Positions 1-7,747 of a stretch of DNA of 7,780 nucleotides are shown one piece after another. The stretch covers positions 1 to 7,780 of the forward strand of contig JAEZGP010000475.1 of the NCBI GenBank assembly GCA_023437285.1. Reading direction: 5' to 3'. Under the pieces are notes generated by a model. The model saw only the letters and a list, made by a program, of their open reading frames with translations. It was not told the DNA's origin and searched no databases. Position 1 is the stretch's first letter. Each line of letters starts with the position of its first letter. A program made the position numbers and the translations under genes. The DNA is from Actinomycetes bacterium. Its GTDB lineage: Bacteria > Actinomycetota > Actinomycetes > Mycobacteriales > Micromonosporaceae.

Positions 1-44
1 GGGTGGCGCGGGGCGCTGGGTGGGCGGGCGGCGGGGCACGGGAC

Positions 45-48
<4 letters not shown>
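1..48 (-). CDS. N-terminal fragment of a gene downstream of moxR, possibly DUF58 family
   Basis: A GTG start overlaps the moxR stop as GTGA, and the frame then stays open to the window edge for 16 codons (VSPVPRRPPTQRPAPP). The 4-nt overlap indicates translational coupling with the ATPase gene. In actinomycetes a moxR gene is very often followed by a DUF58 (von Willebrand A-like) protein gene and then a transglutaminase-like gene. The product name is therefore inferred from gene order only. The visible residues are a Pro/Arg-rich leader without a recognisable domain. Confidence 0.5.
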
Positions 49-1151
<1,103 letters not shown>

Positions 1152-1257
1152 GGGTCCCCCACGGCGTTCAGGTGACGGCTTCAGACGTGCACAGCGTCGC
1201 ACGCACCGGCCAACGCGTGGAGAGGAAGCCACCCAGCGCGCGGGACCGGTAACGGAA

Positions 1258-1277
1258 CGCTAAAGATCAACTTAGCG
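1258..1277. repeat. Inverted repeat CGCTAA-N8-TTAGCG, possible operator
   Basis: Perfect 6-bp arms (1258-1263 and 1272-1277) flank an 8-nt spacer. The element covers the candidate -10 and start point of the moxR promoter on the minus strand. That is where a repressor dimer would be expected to bind. It is also one of the few A/T-containing patches in the region. A single short dyad can arise by chance, so an operator role is only a suggestion. Confidence 0.3.
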
Positions 1278-1297
1278 CATATCGCCCATAGTGACGA
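1269..1297 (-). promoter_or_regulatory. Candidate sigma70-like promoter of moxR
   Basis: On the minus strand a -35-like TCGTCA (1297-1292; 4 of 6 matches to TTGACA) and a -10-like TAAGTT (1274-1269; TANNNT) are separated by exactly 17 bp. Transcription would begin near 1262, giving a leader of about 110 nt before the GTG at 1151. The inverted repeat at 1258-1277 covers this -10. This is pattern-based only. Confidence 0.35.
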
Positions 1298-1387
1298 CCA
1301 CGGAGCATCATGTCCAAACCCTCAAGGCGAACGCCATGACGGCGCGGGCGGCAAGCCAATCGGTCATCAACTACCTCTAGCACGCAC

Positions 1388-1399
1388 CCCGCGCGCGGG
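1388..1399. repeat. 12-bp perfect palindrome CCCGCGCGCGGG
   Basis: A self-complementary GC-only dodecamer lies 14 nt before the larger hairpin at 1414-1449, separated from it by an A/T-rich spacer that contains TAACAT. It could pair as a short hairpin with loop CGCG. In DNA this GC-rich, a palindrome of this kind has limited significance by itself. Confidence 0.3.
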
Positions 1400-1413
1400 T
1401 TAACATTTCGAGC

Positions 1414-1449
1414 GACGCCGGGCGGCTTCCCCCGTGGCTGCCCGGCGTC
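1414..1449. other. Strong intergenic hairpin with a C-rich loop
   Basis: GACGCCGGGC (1414-1423) pairs perfectly with GCCCGGCGTC (1440-1449). The stem continues in register with G-U, G-C, C-G and U-G pairs to 14 pairs in total, leaving the 8-nt loop TCCCCCGT. It lies between divergent genes, so it does not terminate either neighbour. It could be part of a structured leader for the gene at 1522, or the terminator of a short unannotated RNA. No T-tract follows on either strand. Confidence 0.5.
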
Positions 1450-1501
1450 CCTTCATGTTCAGACCCGGTGTTCCGGCACCGCGGCACCGGCACCGCCCGC
1501 T

Positions 1502-1516
1502 CGAGTGGCACACTCG
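1502..1516 (+). promoter_or_regulatory. Dyad next to the start of the 66-aa gene
   Basis: CGAGTG and CACTCG form perfect 6-bp arms around the 3-nt centre GCA, ending 5 nt before the ATG at 1522. The right half contains CACACT (1509-1514), which lies exactly 7 nt before the ATG, the spacing seen for the leaderless-type -10 boxes of the genes at 1733 and 3531. It may be a leaderless promoter with an operator-like dyad over the -10, or a hairpin that would block ribosome entry. CACACT is a poor match to TANNNT. Confidence 0.3.
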
Positions 1517-1521
1517 CGGTG

Positions 1522-1722
1522 ATGGATCCCGACGCTCTGCTCTGCTCCGCCAAGGCCTGCCGCTCGCCCGCCGTGTGGTCGCTGGCGTGGAACAACCCGA
1601 AGCTGCACGACCCCGACCGCCGCAAGGTCTGGCTGGCGTGCGACACCCATCGTGAGTACCTCGGTAACTTTCTGGCCGCCCGGGGATTCCTGCGCGACAC
1701 CACCCGACTGCCGACGCCGTAG
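1522..1722 (+). CDS. Small conserved actinobacterial Cys-containing protein
   Basis: The 66-aa protein begins MDPDALLCSAKACRSPAVW and contains C8, C13, C40 and H43 in a CX4C...CX2H arrangement that could hold a metal ion. The middle, WNNPKLHDPDRRKVWLACD, and the tail, LAARGFLRD, resemble a small protein found widely in actinomycetes and sometimes labelled acetone carboxylase. That label is not supported by anything in the sequence, and I do not know the function. No transmembrane segment or signal peptide is visible. The ATG at 1522 was chosen because similarity to this protein type begins there. No good ribosome site precedes it, so translation may be leaderless. The stop TAG also forms the first bases of the next gene's putative -10. 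Confidence 0.85.
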   Translation: MDPDALLCSAKACRSPAVWSLAWNNPKLHDPDRRKVWLACDTHREYLGNFLAARGFLRDTTRLPTP

Positions 1723-1725
1723 GCT
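1720..1725 (+). promoter_or_regulatory. Leaderless-type -10 box TAGGCT
   Basis: TAGGCT fits TANNNT and ends exactly 7 nt before the ATG at 1733, which would place the transcription start at or next to that A. No Shine-Dalgarno sequence precedes the ATG, consistent with leaderless translation. The box shares its TAG with the stop codon of the preceding gene. No convincing -35 is visible. Confidence 0.45.
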
Positions 1726-1732
1726 GCCAACT

Positions 1733-2116
1733 ATGGCAGTGAGGGTGGGCATGCGCGCCGGCGTGGAACTGACCGTCGGCGAGGCCGACACCGCGCAGGA
1801 CCTCGGCTCCGGCGACGTGCCGGTGCTGGGCACGCCACGCGCCCTGGCGCTGGCCGAGGCCGCCACGGTCGCGGCCACCGCGGGTGCGCTGGAGCCCGGC
1901 CTGACCACCGTCGGCACCCGGGTGGAGCTGGAACACCTCGCCCCCACGCCCGTCGGGCGTACCGTGCGGGCCGTCGCGACGCTGCTGTCCGTCGACGGGC
2001 GCACGCTGACGTTCGAGGTGACCGTCCACGACGGAGACACGCTCGCCGCCCAGGGCCGGGTGCAGCGCGTCATCGTCGACCGGCAGACGTTCGTCCAGCG
2101 GGCGACCGGAGGGTGA
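1733..2116 (+). CDS. Hotdog-fold thioesterase, FlK-like
   Basis: The 127-aa cytoplasmic protein probably hydrolyses an acyl-CoA or related thioester. Length and pattern fit the single-hotdog thioesterase superfamily. Residues 33-45, GTPRALALAEAAT, form the start of the central helix. GTRVELEHLAPTPVG at 61-75 and TLTFEVTVHDGDTLAAQG at 91-108 are typical strands. T34, E42 and H68 have the same 8- and 26-residue spacing as the Thr42/Glu50/His76 triad of fluoroacetyl-CoA thioesterase FlK. This supports family and catalysis, not the fluoroacetate substrate. The ATG at 1733 is 10 bp after the previous stop and follows a TAGGCT box. The stop codon directly follows the ribosome site of the next gene, so the two are probably co-transcribed. 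Confidence 0.85.
   Translation: MAVRVGMRAGVELTVGEADTAQDLGSGDVPVLGTPRALALAEAATVAATAGALEPGLTTVGTRVELEHLAPTPVGRTVRAVATLLSVDGRTLTFEVTVHDGDTLAAQGRVQRVIVDRQTFVQRATGG
2108..2113 (+). promoter_or_regulatory. Ribosome binding site GGAGGG of the MBL hydrolase gene
   Basis: GGAGGG lies 7 nt before the ATG at 2121, inside the last codons of the thioesterase gene. It fixes the start of the hydrolase gene. It is the only strong Shine-Dalgarno sequence among the plus-strand starts here, suggesting that this gene is translated from the upstream message. Confidence 0.7.
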
Positions 2117-2120
2117 GCCG

Positions 2121-2948
2121 ATGACGATCACAGAGGTCGCCGCCGGGGTGTACGTGCTACGCCAGCCGCTGTTCGACGTCAACGCCACCGTCGTGCCCGG
2201 CGACGAGGCCGTCATCGTGATCGACACGCTGTCCACGGCCGGTCAGGCGGGCGAGCTGCTCGCCGCCGTACGCCGCATCAGCGGGCAGCCGCTGGTGCTG
2301 GTGAACACCCACCACCACTTCGACCACACCTTCGGCAACGCCACCCTGGCCGCCGCGTCGCCCGGGGCCGCGATCTGGGCCCACGAGGCGGCCGCCACGG
2401 TGCTGCGCCAGCACCCCGACCGGCTGCGCCGCGAGGCGTACGACGAGTGCGTGGCCACCCACCCGCAGCTGGCCGACGAGGTGCTCGCCGTGACCGTCGC
2501 CCCGCCGGACCGGCTCGTGCAGGCCGTGGCCGTGCTCGACATCGGCGGCCGGACGGTGACCCTGCGGCACCTGGGCCGCGGGCACACCGACGGCGACGTG
2601 GTGGCCCGCGTCGACGACACGGGCACGATCGTCGCCGGCGATCTCGTCGAACAGGGCGCCCCGCCGTCGTTCGATGACGCGTACCCCCTGGACTGGCCCG
2701 AGACGCTGGCCGCGCTGATCGCGGACGCCGACCACGACGCGGCTGTCGTTCCCGGGCACGGCGCCGTGGTCGACCTCGACTTCGTCCGGGGCCAACACAC
2801 CGAGCTGACCGACCTGGCCTGGCTCATCCGCGACGGACACCTCGACGGCGCGCCCGGCGAGGCCGTCGCCGCCAAGTCGGCGTTCGGCCCGCGGCAGGCG
2901 CTGATCGCGGTACGTCGGGGGTACGCGGAGCTGAACGGGCTCAGCTGA
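2121..2948 (+). CDS. MBL-fold metallo-hydrolase
   Basis: The 275-aa protein has the metallo-beta-lactamase fold with a dinuclear metal site. The signature THHHFDH is at residues 63-69, with H64, H66, D68 and H69 as the usual ligands. RGHTDGD at 153-159 supplies H155. AGD at 172-174 supplies the bridging D174. PGHG at 211-214 supplies H213. The layout is that of the glyoxalase II-like or general hydrolase branch, and nothing pins down the substrate. No signal peptide is present, so it is probably cytoplasmic. It follows the thioesterase gene by 4 nt with its own GGAGGG. Both products could act on thioesters, which is inference from proximity. Its 3' end overlaps the convergent F420-type gene by 8 bp. 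Confidence 0.9.
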   Translation: MTITEVAAGVYVLRQPLFDVNATVVPGDEAVIVIDTLSTAGQAGELLAAVRRISGQPLVLVNTHHHFDHTFGNATLAAASPGAAIWAHEAAATVLRQHPDRLRREAYDECVATHPQLADEVLAVTVAPPDRLVQAVAVLDIGGRTVTLRHLGRGHTDGDVVARVDDTGTIVAGDLVEQGAPPSFDDAYPLDWPETLAALIADADHDAAVVPGHGAVVDLDFVRGQHTELTDLAWLIRDGHLDGAPGEAVAAKSAFGPRQALIAVRRGYAELNGLS

Positions 2949-3384
2949 CGCGGGTCAGCACCACCACCGGGATCTGCCGGTCGGTCTTGGTCTGGTATTC
3001 GTCGTAGGCGGGCCAGATCTTCGTCATGATCTGCCAGAGCGCGTCGCGCTCCTCGCCCTGGGCGGTGTGCGCGGTGGCCTCGAAGACGTCGCCCTTGATC
3101 TGCACGAGCACGCGCGGGTCGGCGTCGAGGTTGTAGTACCAGGCCGGGTGGTCGGGGCTGCCGCCCTTGCTGGCCACGAGCACATAGCGGCCCTCGGCGT
3201 CCTCGCCGTAGATGAGCGGGGTGCGCCGGGCCTGCCCGGTCCGGCGGCCGGTCGTGGTGAGCAGCAGGGTCGGCACGCCCATCCACAGGTGGCCCTGCTC
3301 GCCGTCCGTTTCGACGTACTCGCGAAGGTGGTCGAGCTGCCAGCCCGAGGGCGGGTCGATCGGTTGGCGCAGGTCGGTCATCAT
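2941..3384 (-). CDS. Deazaflavin (F420)-dependent nitroreductase-family oxidoreductase
   Basis: The 147-aa protein matches the Ddn-like family of small split-barrel proteins that use reduced F420 for hydride transfer to varied substrates. Characteristic stretches are TTTGRRTGQARRTPLIYG (43-60), YVLVASKGGSPDHPAWYYNL (67-86), and DPRVLVQIKG (89-98). The Lys/Gly/Ser loop and the Trp-Tyr-Tyr are typical of the cofactor-binding face. Length fits a single complete domain. Two ATG codons stand in tandem. GAGG lies 1 nt before the first and 4 nt before the second (3381), so the second may be the real start. The substrate is unknown. It converges on the MBL gene and is divergent from the FIST gene, with 146 bp in between. 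Confidence 0.92.
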   Translation of the reverse strand: MMTDLRQPIDPPSGWQLDHLREYVETDGEQGHLWMGVPTLLLTTTGRRTGQARRTPLIYGEDAEGRYVLVASKGGSPDHPAWYYNLDADPRVLVQIKGDVFEATAHTAQGEERDALWQIMTKIWPAYDEYQTKTDRQIPVVVLTRVS

Positions 3385-3530
3385 GCCTCACTTGTCGTCA
3401 AACGTTCGCCAATAACGGAAGGTCAATGCGTGCGCGACCAGGTATATCCCTATCACAGCGGCACGAGCGGCACGGGACCGCCGAAATCCGTCCCCTGTGG
3501 CGGTGCCATCGCGGTAGTAGTCTCATCGCG
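3385..3530. promoter_or_regulatory. Divergent intergenic region between the F420-type gene and FIST operon
   Basis: These 146 bp must hold the promoters of both divergent genes. Visible are a TTGACC hexamer on the minus strand (3426-3421), a comparatively A/T-rich patch, GGTATATCCCTATCAC, at 3441-3456, and the TAGTCT box for the FIST gene. I could not pair the TTGACC with a convincing -10. Confidence 0.4.
3518..3523 (+). promoter_or_regulatory. Leaderless-type -10 box TAGTCT of the FIST operon
   Basis: TAGTCT fits TANNNT and ends exactly 7 nt before the ATG at 3531. No Shine-Dalgarno sequence stands before that ATG. The same geometry occurs at 1720-1725. A transcript starting at the A of the ATG is the simplest reading. 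No clear -35 is visible. Confidence 0.45.
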
Positions 3531-4715
3531 ATGAGTGACCCCAAGGCGGATCGGCTCCAGGTGGGCATCGGCGCGAGCGAGCACTCCGACGGCCACGAAG
3601 CCGGCGCGGCCGCCGCCCGCACCGCGTGTGCCGCCCTCGCCGGGCGCCGACCCGACCTCGTGCTCGTGTTCGCCTCCGTGCGCTACGACCTCGCGGCCGT
3701 GCTGTCGGGCATCAACGGCGTCACCGGCGGCGCCCCGCTCGCCGGCGCCAGCAGCAGCGGTCACCTGCACGCCGGCACGCTGACCCCGCCGGGGGCCGGC
3801 GTCGCCGTGCTGGCGCTCGCCGGCGGCGACTACCGCTTCGGGGTCGCCTCGGTGGCCGGGGTCGGGGCCAACTCGTTCCACGCGGGGCGGACGCTGGCGC
3901 GGGCCGCGCGGACGGCCGCCGGCACCGACCGGCTGCCGTACGAGGTGCTGCTCGTCCTCTCCGACGGCCTGACCGGCGACCAGCAGGAACTGCTCAACGG
4001 CATCCACCGGGTCACCGGCGTGGCGGTGCCCGTGGTGGGTGGGGCCGCCGGCGACGACCGGCGCCTGACCGAGACGTTCGTGATGCGCGACGGCGAGGTG
4101 CTCACCGACGGGGCGGTCGCGGTGTGGATCGGCTCCCCACGCCCGCTCACCGTGGTCTCCGGCCACGGCTGGCAGCCCACCGGCCTGCCCCTGCTCGTCA
4201 CGGGCGTCGACGGGCCGGTGGTCCGCGAGATCGGCGGCCGGCCGGCGCTGGAGGTCTACCAGGAGCACTTCCGGTTCGACGACCCGGTCTGCGAGATGAG
4301 CAGCGACCGCGAGGGCGGCTACCACTCGGCGCACGCGTTCGGCCTCATCCAGCCCGACGGGCAACTGCTCATCCGGGGCGCGTTCGTCGACGACGACGGC
4401 CAACTGCGCACGTTCGCGCCGCTGCCCGCGTACGCGGCCGTGCAGGTGGTCTCCTGCGGCCCGGACGACCTGCTCAAGGTGGGTGACGAGACGCTCGCCG
4501 ACGCGCTCGACGGCGCCGACGCCAGCGTGGCGCTCGTGTTCAGCTGCGTGGCCCGCCTCGACATCCTCGCCGGCCGCAGCGCCGAGGAGGCGCAGCGGCT
4601 GCAGGAGGTCGCGGGCGTCGTGCCGACCTTCGGCTTCTACACGTACGGCGAGTTCGCCCGGACCACGAGCGTCGTGGGCTACCACAACGCCACGATCGCG
4701 GCCGTGGTCCTGTGA
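3531..4715 (+). CDS. FIST-domain (FIST_N plus FIST_C) sensor protein
   Basis: The 394-aa soluble protein has the two-part FIST architecture, a sensory module predicted to bind small ligands in signal transduction. The N-terminal part spans about residues 40-210, with [17 protein letters not shown] (66-82), [14 protein letters not shown] (142-155) and [11 protein letters not shown] (168-178) as family-typical turns. The FIST_C part spans about 235-394 and ends in the characteristic GFYTYGEFA (368-376) and VGYHNATIA (382-390). No membrane segment, kinase or other output domain is present, so the signal must pass to a partner. The next gene overlaps by GTGA and encodes a c-di-GMP enzyme, the obvious candidate. 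FIST proteins of the NosP type bind haem and NO and act beside kinases or c-di-GMP proteins. Whether this one binds haem is unknown. The ATG at 3531 was chosen over an upstream in-frame ATG at 3426 because of the TAGTCT box and where family similarity begins. Confidence 0.9.
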   Translation: MSDPKADRLQVGIGASEHSDGHEAGAAAARTACAALAGRRPDLVLVFASVRYDLAAVLSGINGVTGGAPLAGASSSGHLHAGTLTPPGAGVAVLALAGGDYRFGVASVAGVGANSFHAGRTLARAARTAAGTDRLPYEVLLVLSDGLTGDQQELLNGIHRVTGVAVPVVGGAAGDDRRLTETFVMRDGEVLTDGAVAVWIGSPRPLTVVSGHGWQPTGLPLLVTGVDGPVVREIGGRPALEVYQEHFRFDDPVCEMSSDREGGYHSAHAFGLIQPDGQLLIRGAFVDDDGQLRTFAPLPAYAAVQVVSCGPDDLLKVGDETLADALDGADASVALVFSCVARLDILAGRSAEEAQRLQEVAGVVPTFGFYTYGEFARTTSVVGYHNATIAAVVL

Positions 4716-7363
4716 AGTTCACGATGACCTCGCCGGCCGAGGCCGGTGCCCTGGACCTCGGCGACCCGCAGGAGCAGGTGGCGGCCGCGAACACGGCCGT
4801 GCGCGACGCGTACCGCGACACCACGCGGCTCATCCGGCTGCTCACCGTCATCGGTACGCCGTCGTCGCCCGAGGACCTCATCGACCGCGCGTTGACCGTA
4901 CTGTCGGAGGTCTTCTCGGCCGACGTGACCGCGGTGGCGGAGGCCGCCGGCGACCGGCTGCTCGTGACCAGCTCCTGCGGCCTGCCCGAGGACGACCCCG
5001 CGTTCCACGGCGGCTGGGCCAGCTCCCCCGCGGCGCGCGCGGCGCTCGCCACGGGCCAACCGGTGGTGAGCGAACACCTCGGCGCGGCGGACGTACCGCC
5101 GTCGCTGCGCGGCATCGGCCTGCGCCTGGCCGTGTGGATCCCGCTGTCCGCCGGGCCGGAGTCGCCGGCCGAGCTGCTGGTGCTCTACCGCCGCAACGGC
5201 GAGCCGTTCACCGACGCCGAGTTGCAGGTGCTCACGTCCGTGGCGTACCGGATGGCCTCGGCCGTCGCGGCGCGCGAGCGCGGCGTGGCGCTGGAGCGGC
5301 TGGCCCGGTCGGGGCACCGGCTGGCCCGCCACCTGGACCTGCCACCGCTGCTGAACGAGGCGGTGGCGGCCCTCGCCGACCTCGCCCAGACGGCCCGCGC
5401 GTGGGTTGTCGTGGTCACCGGCCCGGACGCCGTGCTGGCCGCCCAGCATGGGCTAACCGGTGACGACCTGGCGGACTGGCCACGGCCGCTGGCGGGGCTG
5501 CCCGCCTGGGGCGCCGCGCTGTCCGGCACGCCGTACCGGGGTGGGGTCGGGACGGCCGACGCCGTGCTGTGCGTACCGGTGGTCCGCGACGGCGCGGTCG
5601 TGGCGCTGCTCGGCGCCGCCGGCACCCGGCCGCGCCTGTTCCGCCAGGACACGATCGAGGTCATCACGATCTTCGCGAACCACCTCGGCGTAGCCATGGC
5701 CAACGCCGAGCTGTACCGGGCCCTGGCGCAGAACGAGTCCTGGCTGCGCCTGGTCACCGACGCGATCAGCGACATGATCGCCGTGGTGGACCGGTGCGGC
5801 GCGTTCGTCTACGCCTCCCCGTCGCACCGGCGCGAGCTGGGCCAGGAGCCCGACGCGCTGCTCGGCCGGTCGCTGATCGACCTCGCGCATCCCGACGACC
5901 GCGGTCCGCTCGCCACCGCGCTGGTCCAGGCCGCGAAAGAACCCAAGATCGAGTACCGGCTACGCAGCGGCCCCGAGTCGTGGGTCTGGGTGGAGAGCGT
6001 GCTGCGCCCCGCCCCCGCCGACGTGTCCTCCATCGTGCTGTCCTCCCGCGTCGTCGACGACCGCAAGCGGCTGGAGGAGGAACTGCGCCTGCGCGCCACC
6101 CACGACCCGCTGACCGGGCTCGCCAACCGCACCCTGGCCGGGCAGCGCCTGCACGACGCGCTGGGTCGCGGCGGCGCGACCGCCGTCGGCGTGCTCTTCT
6201 GCGACCTCGACAAGTTCAAGGACGTCAACGACCGGCTCGGCCACGAGGCCGGCGACGAACTGCTGCAACAGGTCGCCGTCCGGCTCGCCCGCTGCGTACG
6301 CCCGACCGACCTGCTCGCCCGCTTCGGCGGCGACGAGTTCGTGTTCGTCCTCGACGGGGTCGGCGGCCTGGCCGACATCGCCGAGGTGGGCCGGCGGGTG
6401 CAGTCCGTGCTCACCCAACCGTTCACGCTGCGCGGCGAGCAGGTACGCGTCTCGGCCAGCGTCGGCGGCGTCCACGGCGTACGCGGCGGCACCACCGCCA
6501 GCGCCATGCTGCGCGACGCCGACGCCGCCATGTACGCCGCGAAGGCCAAGGGCCGCGGCGAGGTGGAGGTGTTCGACGAGGTCGCCTCGCACCGTTCCCT
6601 GGACCGGCTGGACCTGCGAAACGACCTGATGCGCGCGCTCGACGAGGGCCAGTTGCACGTCGTCTACCAGCCGGTGTTCGCCCTCGACACCGACGAGGTG
6701 GTCAGCTTCGAGGCCCTGCTGCGCTGGGTGCACCCCACGCGCGGCCCCGTCCCGCCGGAGATCTTCATCCCGCTCGCGGAGGAGACCGGCGCGATCGTGC
6801 CGATCGGCGGCTGGGTCCTCGCGCAGGCCTGCCGGCAGCTCGCCACCTGGCAGTTCACCCGGCCCGGCATCCACGTCAGCGTGAACCTGTCCGTGGCACA
6901 GCTACGCGAGGAGAACCTCGCGCTGCGCACCCTGGAGACCATCAAGGCCGCCGGGGTGGCGCCCGACGACGTCTGGCTGGAGGTCACTGAGCACGGGTAC
7001 GCCCGGGAGGACCTCGCCCAGCGTGCCGTCGCCCTGCGCGAGGCCGGGGTGCACTTCGCGCTCGACGACTTCGGCATGTCGTACTCGATCCTCAGCTACC
7101 TGCAACGCTTCCCCGCCGAACGGCTCAAGATCGACCGCTCCTTCGTGGCCGGCATGATCGACCGGGACATCGACCGGGGCATCGTGCGCGCCATCCTCGC
7201 CATCGCCGACTCCTCGGGCCTGGACGTGGTCGCCGAGGGCATCGAGACCGAAGCCCACCGCGCGGCGCTGCTGGACCTCGGCTGCCGGTACGGCCAGGGC
7301 TACCTGCTGGCCCGGCCGCTGCCGCCGGACGAGGCCATCGCCCTCCTACGCCGCCCGGCGTAG
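4712..7363 (+). CDS. GAF-GAF-PAS-GGDEF-EAL c-di-GMP synthase/phosphodiesterase
   Basis: The 883-aa soluble protein probably makes and degrades c-di-GMP. Approximate domains are GAF 45-190, GAF 205-335, PAS/PAC 342-455, GGDEF 460-622 and EAL 635-880. The cyclase part has the Mg-binding FCDLD (496-500), ND (506-507) and intact GGDEF (539-543). An RxxD inhibitory site (R530-D533) sits five residues before GGDEF. The EAL part has E667 (EALLRW), N725, E757, E760, D785, D786, K806, E842 and Q862, matching the spacing of active EAL enzymes such as RocR. Loop 6 reads DDFGMSYS, where DDFGTGYS or similar is usual. No membrane helices are seen, so the two GAF and one PAS domains should sense intracellular signals. 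The GTG start overlaps the FIST stop by 4 nt, while an ATG at 4724 is an alternative. Both activities look possible, and the net direction cannot be told. Confidence 0.95.
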   Translation: MKFTMTSPAEAGALDLGDPQEQVAAANTAVRDAYRDTTRLIRLLTVIGTPSSPEDLIDRALTVLSEVFSADVTAVAEAAGDRLLVTSSCGLPEDDPAFHGGWASSPAARAALATGQPVVSEHLGAADVPPSLRGIGLRLAVWIPLSAGPESPAELLVLYRRNGEPFTDAELQVLTSVAYRMASAVAARERGVALERLARSGHRLARHLDLPPLLNEAVAALADLAQTARAWVVVVTGPDAVLAAQHGLTGDDLADWPRPLAGLPAWGAALSGTPYRGGVGTADAVLCVPVVRDGAVVALLGAAGTRPRLFRQDTIEVITIFANHLGVAMANAELYRALAQNESWLRLVTDAISDMIAVVDRCGAFVYASPSHRRELGQEPDALLGRSLIDLAHPDDRGPLATALVQAAKEPKIEYRLRSGPESWVWVESVLRPAPADVSSIVLSSRVVDDRKRLEEELRLRATHDPLTGLANRTLAGQRLHDALGRGGATAVGVLFCDLDKFKDVNDRLGHEAGDELLQQVAVRLARCVRPTDLLARFGGDEFVFVLDGVGGLADIAEVGRRVQSVLTQPFTLRGEQVRVSASVGGVHGVRGGTTASAMLRDADAAMYAAKAKGRGEVEVFDEVASHRSLDRLDLRNDLMRALDEGQLHVVYQPVFALDTDEVVSFEALLRWVHPTRGPVPPEIFIPLAEETGAIVPIGGWVLAQACRQLATWQFTRPGIHVSVNLSVAQLREENLALRTLETIKAAGVAPDDVWLEVTEHGYAREDLAQRAVALREAGVHFALDDFGMSYSILSYLQRFPAERLKIDRSFVAGMIDRDIDRGIVRAILAIADSSGLDVVAEGIETEAHRAALLDLGCRYGQGYLLARPLPPDEAIALLRRPA

Positions 7364-7369
7364 CCGGGT
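7353..7369 (+). terminator. Weak terminator-like hairpin at the end of the c-di-GMP gene
   Basis: CCCGGC (7354-7359) and GCCGGG (7363-7368) pair around the loop GTA, with an extra G-U pair outside. The hairpin straddles the TAG stop and is followed by TTCTCTCC. The stem is short and the loop tight, and there is no real T-tract. Termination here is possible but not firm. Confidence 0.3.
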
Positions 7370-7692
7370 TCTCTCCGCGTTCCCGCCCCAGCTGCGCTCC
7401 ACGTTGCTGGAGGCTACGACCGTCTGGGGTGTCCGCGTCGACGCGCGAACGAACGTCAGGTACGCGATGATCGAGGGCAACGTCCCCAGTGCGGCACCGG
7501 AGCGGGGCGCCGCGCGCGACGCCAGCGATGACCGGCTCCTCGGCGAACCTCCCGGTAAGCGGCTCCCCGTCGCCAATTCAGCACGTGGAGGGGTCGCTGC
7601 CGCACAACCGGCACGCGCCCGGCCGAGACCGTCCCCTGCGGAGTCGCCGCCCGACCATGACGACACTGCCACGCATTGGGACACCATCTGCG

Positions 7693-7742
7693 CGATCTTG
7701 GGGCCAATCCCCACCTGGAGGTGGAGTTTGCCCCCAAGATCG
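7693..7742. repeat. 50-nt near-perfect inverted repeat
   Basis: CGATCTTGGGG (7693-7703) is the exact reverse complement of CCCCAAGATCG (7732-7742). Inside, CAA (7705-7707) pairs with TTG (7728-7730) and CCACC (7711-7715) with GGTGG (7720-7724), all in one register. In total 20 of 23 positions pair around the tetraloop TGGA, with mismatches at 7704, 7708 and 7710. No T-tract follows on either strand, so it is not a classic terminator. Candidates are a REP-like or MITE-like repeat, a transposon or recombination site, or a structured RNA. Confidence 0.75.
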
Positions 7743-7747
7743 GCAAC

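Larger units (their letters stand above)
1152..1521. other. Intergenic region between divergent moxR and the small-protein gene
   Basis: These 370 bp separate the minus-strand ATPase gene from the plus-strand run of genes beginning at 1522. They contain the candidate moxR promoter, a dyad over its -10, a 12-bp palindrome, a strong hairpin, a TAACAT hexamer at 1401-1406 that could serve as a plus-strand -10, and the dyad CGAGTG-GCA-CACTCG (1502-1516) just before the start codon. Open frames here read as Arg/Gly/Pro-rich antisense-like sequence, and I see no convincing gene. Confidence 0.6.

Noticed and set aside
1388..1449. 6C-type actinobacterial small RNA
   Set aside because: The 6C motif, as I recall it, has two hairpins each with about six C in the loop. 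Here only one loop is C-rich, with five C, and the first palindrome has a CGCG loop.
3453..4685. 410-codon minus-strand frame opposite the FIST gene
   Set aside because: Same mirror effect of high GC. The plus strand carries the recognisable FIST domains.
5569..6990. 473-codon plus-strand frame inside the c-di-GMP gene
   Set aside because: Its composition is almost all Arg, Gly, Pro and Ala. The overlapping frame encodes clear PAS, GGDEF and EAL domains.
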